Source: Acidobacteriaceae bacterium
GTDB lineage: Bacteria > Acidobacteriota > Terriglobia > Terriglobales > Acidobacteriaceae
Direction of reading: 5' to 3'
Assembly: GCA_030042915.1 (NCBI GenBank)
Contig: JASHYS010000160.1
Span: forward strand, 1-47,555
DNA length: 47,555 nt
The notes under the pieces were generated by a model. That model had not been told where the DNA came from. It did no database searches and worked only from the letters and a program-made list of their open reading frames with translations. Within the stretch, counting starts at the first letter, position 1. Each line of letters begins with the position of its first letter. Both the position numbers and the translations under genes were made by a program. Positions 43,795 through 47,555 of the stretch are shown piece after piece.

Positions 43795-46700
43795 ATGACC
43801 GAGCAGTCCGCTGGTTCTGGTTCCAGAGTGTGTTTCACTTGCCTTTCCTGTTTTTCCCACCTTTTTGGTAACCAGCACCTCTGGCCATCGCACGGCGGCT
43901 CCCGGCGAAGTGTCTCTCGAGCACGCGGCGTTGCCGCGATCGCAGCGGCGATGATGCTCGCAGGAGCACTCAGCGCACCGGCGCAGGTCACGCTGCAGAC
44001 AGGTTGGACTGAGCAAATTCCGGGGTCGACGCCTCCTCAACGTTACGCTCCCGGCCTCGCCTATGATGCGGCGCAAAGCCAGGTGGTGATGTTCGGAGGA
44101 TTCGCGGTTGGCGGCCCGATCAATGACACGTGGTTGTGGAATGGAACCAACTGGACCCAGGCGTTCCCCGAATTCAGCCCCTCGCAGCGTTCGAACCAGA
44201 GCATGGCCTACGACGCGCTGCAGGGCCAGGTGGTGATGTTCGGAGGGGCGCAGGGGCCCCAGCCCAGTGACCGTGTTAGCGATACATGGCTTTGGAACGG
44301 GAGCAACTGGAGCCAGGTGAACGGTCTGGCAAGCACCCCTCCGGCGCGGAGCAGCGCCAGTATGGCCTATGATCCCGCGACCGGCCAGGTTGTCCTGTTC
44401 GGAGGTCAGGGAGGTTCAAGCAGCGGCGGCGCCGATCTCAACGACACCTGGGTGTGGTACCAGAACAATTGGTATCAGCAGTTTCCTTCGAACACCCCAT
44501 CGCCGCGCTACGGCGCGATGATGGCCTACGATCCCGCGCTGGGCGAGGTGATCCTGTTCGGAGGATTTGACCAGGACGGTAGCGATGACAACGACCTGTG
44601 GGCGTGGACCGGGGACAATTGGACTCTGCTGACCACCACAAATCCCCCTTTCGCGCGTGACAGCGCAGGGATGGACTATGACCCGTTGCTCGGCCAGCTG
44701 GTCCTGTTCGGTGGCGAGCAGCAGATCTCCGACAACGTCATATATCTCGCCGACACCTGGGTATTAACCGGGAATTCCGGCAATCTCACCTGGACCCAGC
44801 AGGCGTATCAGACCAACCCACCGCCTCGCGCCACAAACCCCATGGTCTACGACGCTGCGGAGAGCCAGATAGTCATGTTCGGAGGCGAAGGCAGTAGCGG
44901 CCAGCTCGGCGATACGTGGACCTTTGGCGATCCGCAGGGATTCGGCGACATCAACGTGTGCTCGGGAGGCTCGCCGGCTCCGTGCAGCAACACGCTTACG
45001 CTCACCTATAACGTTTCGACCGCCACGGATTTCGGCCCGTCGCCTACGGTGGTGACGCAAGGCGCAACCGGTTACGACTTCTCGCCGGCCCTCGGCAGCA
45101 CATGCAGCGGGAACACGGGGCCGGGCACCTGCACCGTCAACGTCACCTTCGAGCCGACCGCCCCCGGGTTGCGCCTGGGCGCGGTGGAGCTCTTCACCGC
45201 CGCCAACGACACCACTCCTTTTGTGACCACGCCGATCTACGGCGTTGGCGGAGCGCCTGAGGCCACCTTCAGCCCACTGACGACGTTTGTCCAAAGCACC
45301 GGGAGCGAGGCTGTGAAGTCGCCGGAGGGGGTGGCGGTCGATGCGGCCGGCGATCTCTTCATCGCCAACACCGGCGGCAACAATGTGGTGGAAGTGGCGG
45401 CGGACGGCATCGCGAGCACGGTCGGGTATGGGTTTAATTTCCCCGAGACCGTGGCGGTCGATGGCTCCGGCGATGTTTTCATCGGCCAGTTTGCAAATCA
45501 AGCTGTCAAAATTCCTGCCAGCTGCACCCAGCAGTCCTGCCAGCAAAGTTTCGGTAGCGGCCTTTACACTGCGGACGCGGTAGCGGTGGATGCGGTGGGC
45601 GACCTCTTCATCGGCGACCGGGGCAACCGGCAGGTCGTCGAGGTTCCAGCGAATGGAGGATCGCAAATCACTGTTTACAGCCCGGGTGGGAGCACATTCG
45701 TGCCGGGCGGCCTGGCAGTGGATCTTGCCGGCGACGTGTTCATCGCCGATTCCGGCGAAGGCAAGGTGCTGGAGATTCCGGCGGGCGGCAGCACACCGTT
45801 CACCGTGGGCCTTGGATGGGCCAACCCAGAGAGCGTGAAGTTGGATGCCGCGGGCGATCTCATTGTCGCGGATTCCGGGATTGACCAGGTCGTTGAGGTT
45901 CCGGCCGGCTGCGCTACTGAGGCCTGCCAGATCATATTGGCCGCGTCCTACTTCCCCTCATTGGCCGGCACGTTCCAACCTTTCGACGCGGCGCCCAATA
46001 GCCAGGGCAATATCTACATCGCTGACGTTGCCAACAACCGGGTCGACACCATCCTTCCGGAAAGCCAGGCTTTCGATTTCGCCGAAACGTCTGTCGACAA
46101 CGTAAGCGGCGACAGTCCGCGATCCGTTCTGTTCCAAAACATAGGCAACCAGACGCTGACCGCCGAGGGCCAGGGCCTGGTCTTGACCAATCCCAGCTTC
46201 TATCAGAGTCCCTTTTCGGGCCTACTCGGCTCGCCGGGCGCTTGCACTGCTACCTTCTCGCTTACGGCAGGCGCGGCCTGCAATCTGAACGTCTCCTTCG
46301 ACCCGATGGCTACCGGTTCGCTCACAGGCTATGCCGATTTCTACGACAACTCCTTGAACAATCCGGCTTCTCTCCAACCTTTCCCCTTCAATGGTACCGG
46401 GATTTCTTTCGGACCCGAGTACACGCTCTCGGTGACCGAAGGCGGAACGGGCAGCGGTTCGGTGGCGGACAATCTGAGCGCGATCAACTGCAGCTACTCC
46501 AGCCCAAATACCACGGGAACATGCTCGGGAGATTATGCGAGCGGCGCCCAGGTGACGCTGACGGCGAGCGCGGCGAATGGATCGACATTCGTCAGCTGGG
46601 GCGGCGCGTGCGCAGGCTCAGGACCGAGCCCCACTTGCACCGTAACCATGAGCCAGGCGCAGAATGTGAGCGCGACTTTCCTCTCCGGGACTTTCCCTGT

Positions 46701-47555
46701 CGCCAGCGTATGCGCGGGAGGAAATCCGTCGGGATGCACCGGCAGCAGTTTCACGGTGACCTTCAATTTCACAGGGAGTATCGCCGTCAGCGGGATCCAG
46801 GCTGTTACCGAAGGACTGACTGGTTACGACTTTTTAGCGCAGAACAGCGGGTCTTGTATCAACACTTTTTCGTCAGGCGGCTCCTGCACCGTCAACGTTA
46901 CCTTCAAACCGCTCGCACCGGGATTGCGCATGGGCGCGATTGAGCTCCTTAGCGATAGCAACGCTGTGGTGGCCACTCAGCTCATCTCAGGCATTGGCGT
47001 GGCGCCGGAGATTGCCTTTGGCCCGGCCGTAACAGCGATTCCCGTCCCCTCCTACCCTCCGACCATCGATTCCAGCAGCCAGGTCACTCTGCCGGCGAAT
47101 GTGCGCAACGCCTCCGGCATGACGACCGATGCGGCGGGCAATCTCTACTACGTGAACGGCACAAGCCTGATGGAGCTCGCGCCGCCGTACACCGGCAATC
47201 CAACCACAGTGGCCACTGGTTTCAGCACTGCGGAAGGCGTCGCGATCGATGGAGCCGGCAATTTCTATGTCGTGGATCCCGGGCTTCACGAGGTCATCAA
47301 GGTTCAAGCCAATTGCAGCAGCAACTGCCAGTCTACGTTTTACAGCGGACCGGAGCCGAGCGGCGTAGCTGTGGACGGGCAGGGCGACGTCTTTGTTGCC
47401 GATGCCAACTATTACGGCGAGGGCGGCGGCGACGGCGTGGTGCTCGAGTATGCGGCTGGCGGAGGTGGATCGACCCAGGTATACAACCCATCCAGTGGTG
47501 GTGCTACGCCGGAAGGTTTGGCAGTGGATGCGGCGGGCGATCTCTTCATCGCCGA
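43795..47555 (+). CDS. Large exported Kelch/NHL-repeat protein, partial at right edge
   Basis: The frame is open from ATG 43795 (GGAG 9 bp upstream) to the window end, over 1250 codons, so the C-terminus is missing. After a long charged N-terminus comes a hydrophobic signal-like stretch (AAIAAAMMLAGALSAPAQ). Residues about 75-380 are six Kelch-like repeats with the pattern YDxxxxQVVMFGG and DTWLWNGTNW. Then come two ASH/choice-of-anchor-like beta-sandwiches (CTVNVTFEPTAPGLRLGAVEL and CTVNVTFKPLAPGLRMGAIEL) and NHL-type beta-propeller repeats (PEGVAVDAAGDLFIAN), with a further bacterial-repeat-like region (VTLTASAANGSTFVSWGG). Such proteins are common surface or secreted proteins in Acidobacteriota. 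It has no operator and a different style from the glycan locus, so it is probably unrelated. Confidence 0.85.
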   Translation, partial: MTEQSAGSGSRVCFTCLSCFSHLFGNQHLWPSHGGSRRSVSRARGVAAIAAAMMLAGALSAPAQVTLQTGWTEQIPGSTPPQRYAPGLAYDAAQSQVVMFGGFAVGGPINDTWLWNGTNWTQAFPEFSPSQRSNQSMAYDALQGQVVMFGGAQGPQPSDRVSDTWLWNGSNWSQVNGLASTPPARSSASMAYDPATGQVVLFGGQGGSSSGGADLNDTWVWYQNNWYQQFPSNTPSPRYGAMMAYDPALGEVILFGGFDQDGSDDNDLWAWTGDNWTLLTTTNPPFARDSAGMDYDPLLGQLVLFGGEQQISDNVIYLADTWVLTGNSGNLTWTQQAYQTNPPPRATNPMVYDAAESQIVMFGGEGSSGQLGDTWTFGDPQGFGDINVCSGGSPAPCSNTLTLTYNVSTATDFGPSPTVVTQGATGYDFSPALGSTCSGNTGPGTCTVNVTFEPTAPGLRLGAVELFTAANDTTPFVTTPIYGVGGAPEATFSPLTTFVQSTGSEAVKSPEGVAVDAAGDLFIANTGGNNVVEVAADGIASTVGYGFNFPETVAVDGSGDVFIGQFANQAVKIPASCTQQSCQQSFGSGLYTADAVAVDAVGDLFIGDRGNRQVVEVPANGGSQITVYSPGGSTFVPGGLAVDLAGDVFIADSGEGKVLEIPAGGSTPFTVGLGWANPESVKLDAAGDLIVADSGIDQVVEVPAGCATEACQIILAASYFPSLAGTFQPFDAAPNSQGNIYIADVANNRVDTILPESQAFDFAETSVDNVSGDSPRSVLFQNIGNQTLTAEGQGLVLTNPSFYQSPFSGLLGSPGACTATFSLTAGAACNLNVSFDPMATGSLTGYADFYDNSLNNPASLQPFPFNGTGISFGPEYTLSVTEGGTGSGSVADNLSAINCSYSSPNTTGTCSGDYASGAQVTLTASAANGSTFVSWGGACAGSGPSPTCTVTMSQAQNVSATFLSGTFPVASVCAGGNPSGCTGSSFTVTFNFTGSIAVSGIQAVTEGLTGYDFLAQNSGSCINTFSSGGSCTVNVTFKPLAPGLRMGAIELLSDSNAVVATQLISGIGVAPEIAFGPAVTAIPVPSYPPTIDSSSQVTLPANVRNASGMTTDAAGNLYYVNGTSLMELAPPYTGNPTTVATGFSTAEGVAIDGAGNFYVVDPGLHEVIKVQANCSSNCQSTFYSGPEPSGVAVDGQGDVFVADANYYGEGGGDGVVLEYAAGGGGSTQVYNPSSGGATPEGLAVDAAGDLFIA

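Overview
The window looks like a chromosome segment from a member of the Acidobacteriota (Acidobacteriaceae-like). The signs are an Oar-type TonB receptor with a carboxypeptidase-regulatory N-terminal domain and no SusD partner, a TPR protein followed by an ASPIC/UnbV (CRTAC1) protein, many Tat-exported glycosidases, and a giant Kelch/NHL surface protein. This assignment rests on gene content only.

From about 365 to 43058 there is one large carbohydrate-utilisation locus of 23 genes in about 12 transcription units. Left to right: TonB receptor (-); TPR and CRTAC1 (+); GH2 (-); GH29 fucosidase and ROK kinase (+); a tightly overlapping HAD / deoxyhypusine-synthase-like / PfkB / GmhA-like operon (+); a hexuronate-type MFS and a FucP-type MFS (-); zinc alcohol dehydrogenase, SDR and a DUF4038-like glycosidase (+); a second GH29 and a GH3 (+); a GntR/FCD regulator (-); a second SDR (+); GH31 and GH39 (-); a two-domain alpha/beta hydrolase and a second DUF4038-like protein (+).

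The most striking signal is a 10-bp palindrome, TGAYATRTCA (mostly TGATATATCA), found ten times. It lies upstream of every transcription unit of the locus, divergent pairs sharing one copy, and nowhere in front of the unrelated gene at the right. In most cases it covers the -10 element of a promoter with a good TTGACA -35 box placed 15-18 bp away. One copy lies in the control region of the GntR gene. I infer that this GntR protein represses the whole locus through this operator, including its own gene.

The working model is as follows. The TonB receptor and the TPR/CRTAC1 pair handle outer-membrane capture. Exported GH2, GH3, GH29 (two), GH31, GH39, DUF4038-like enzymes and an esterase strip a fucosylated, probably acetylated, plant-type heteroglycan. 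Two MFS transporters import the sugars. The dehydrogenases and the sugar-phosphate operon process them. The enzyme set fits fucosylated xyloglucan, but no endo-xyloglucanase is present, so this is only a hypothesis.

Just right of the locus, 43291-43311 matches the 3' end of a tRNA-Ser (part of the T-loop through CCA) with no tRNA body. This resembles an integration (att) scar and may mark the edge of a genomic island. To its right begins a very large Kelch/NHL protein that runs off the window.
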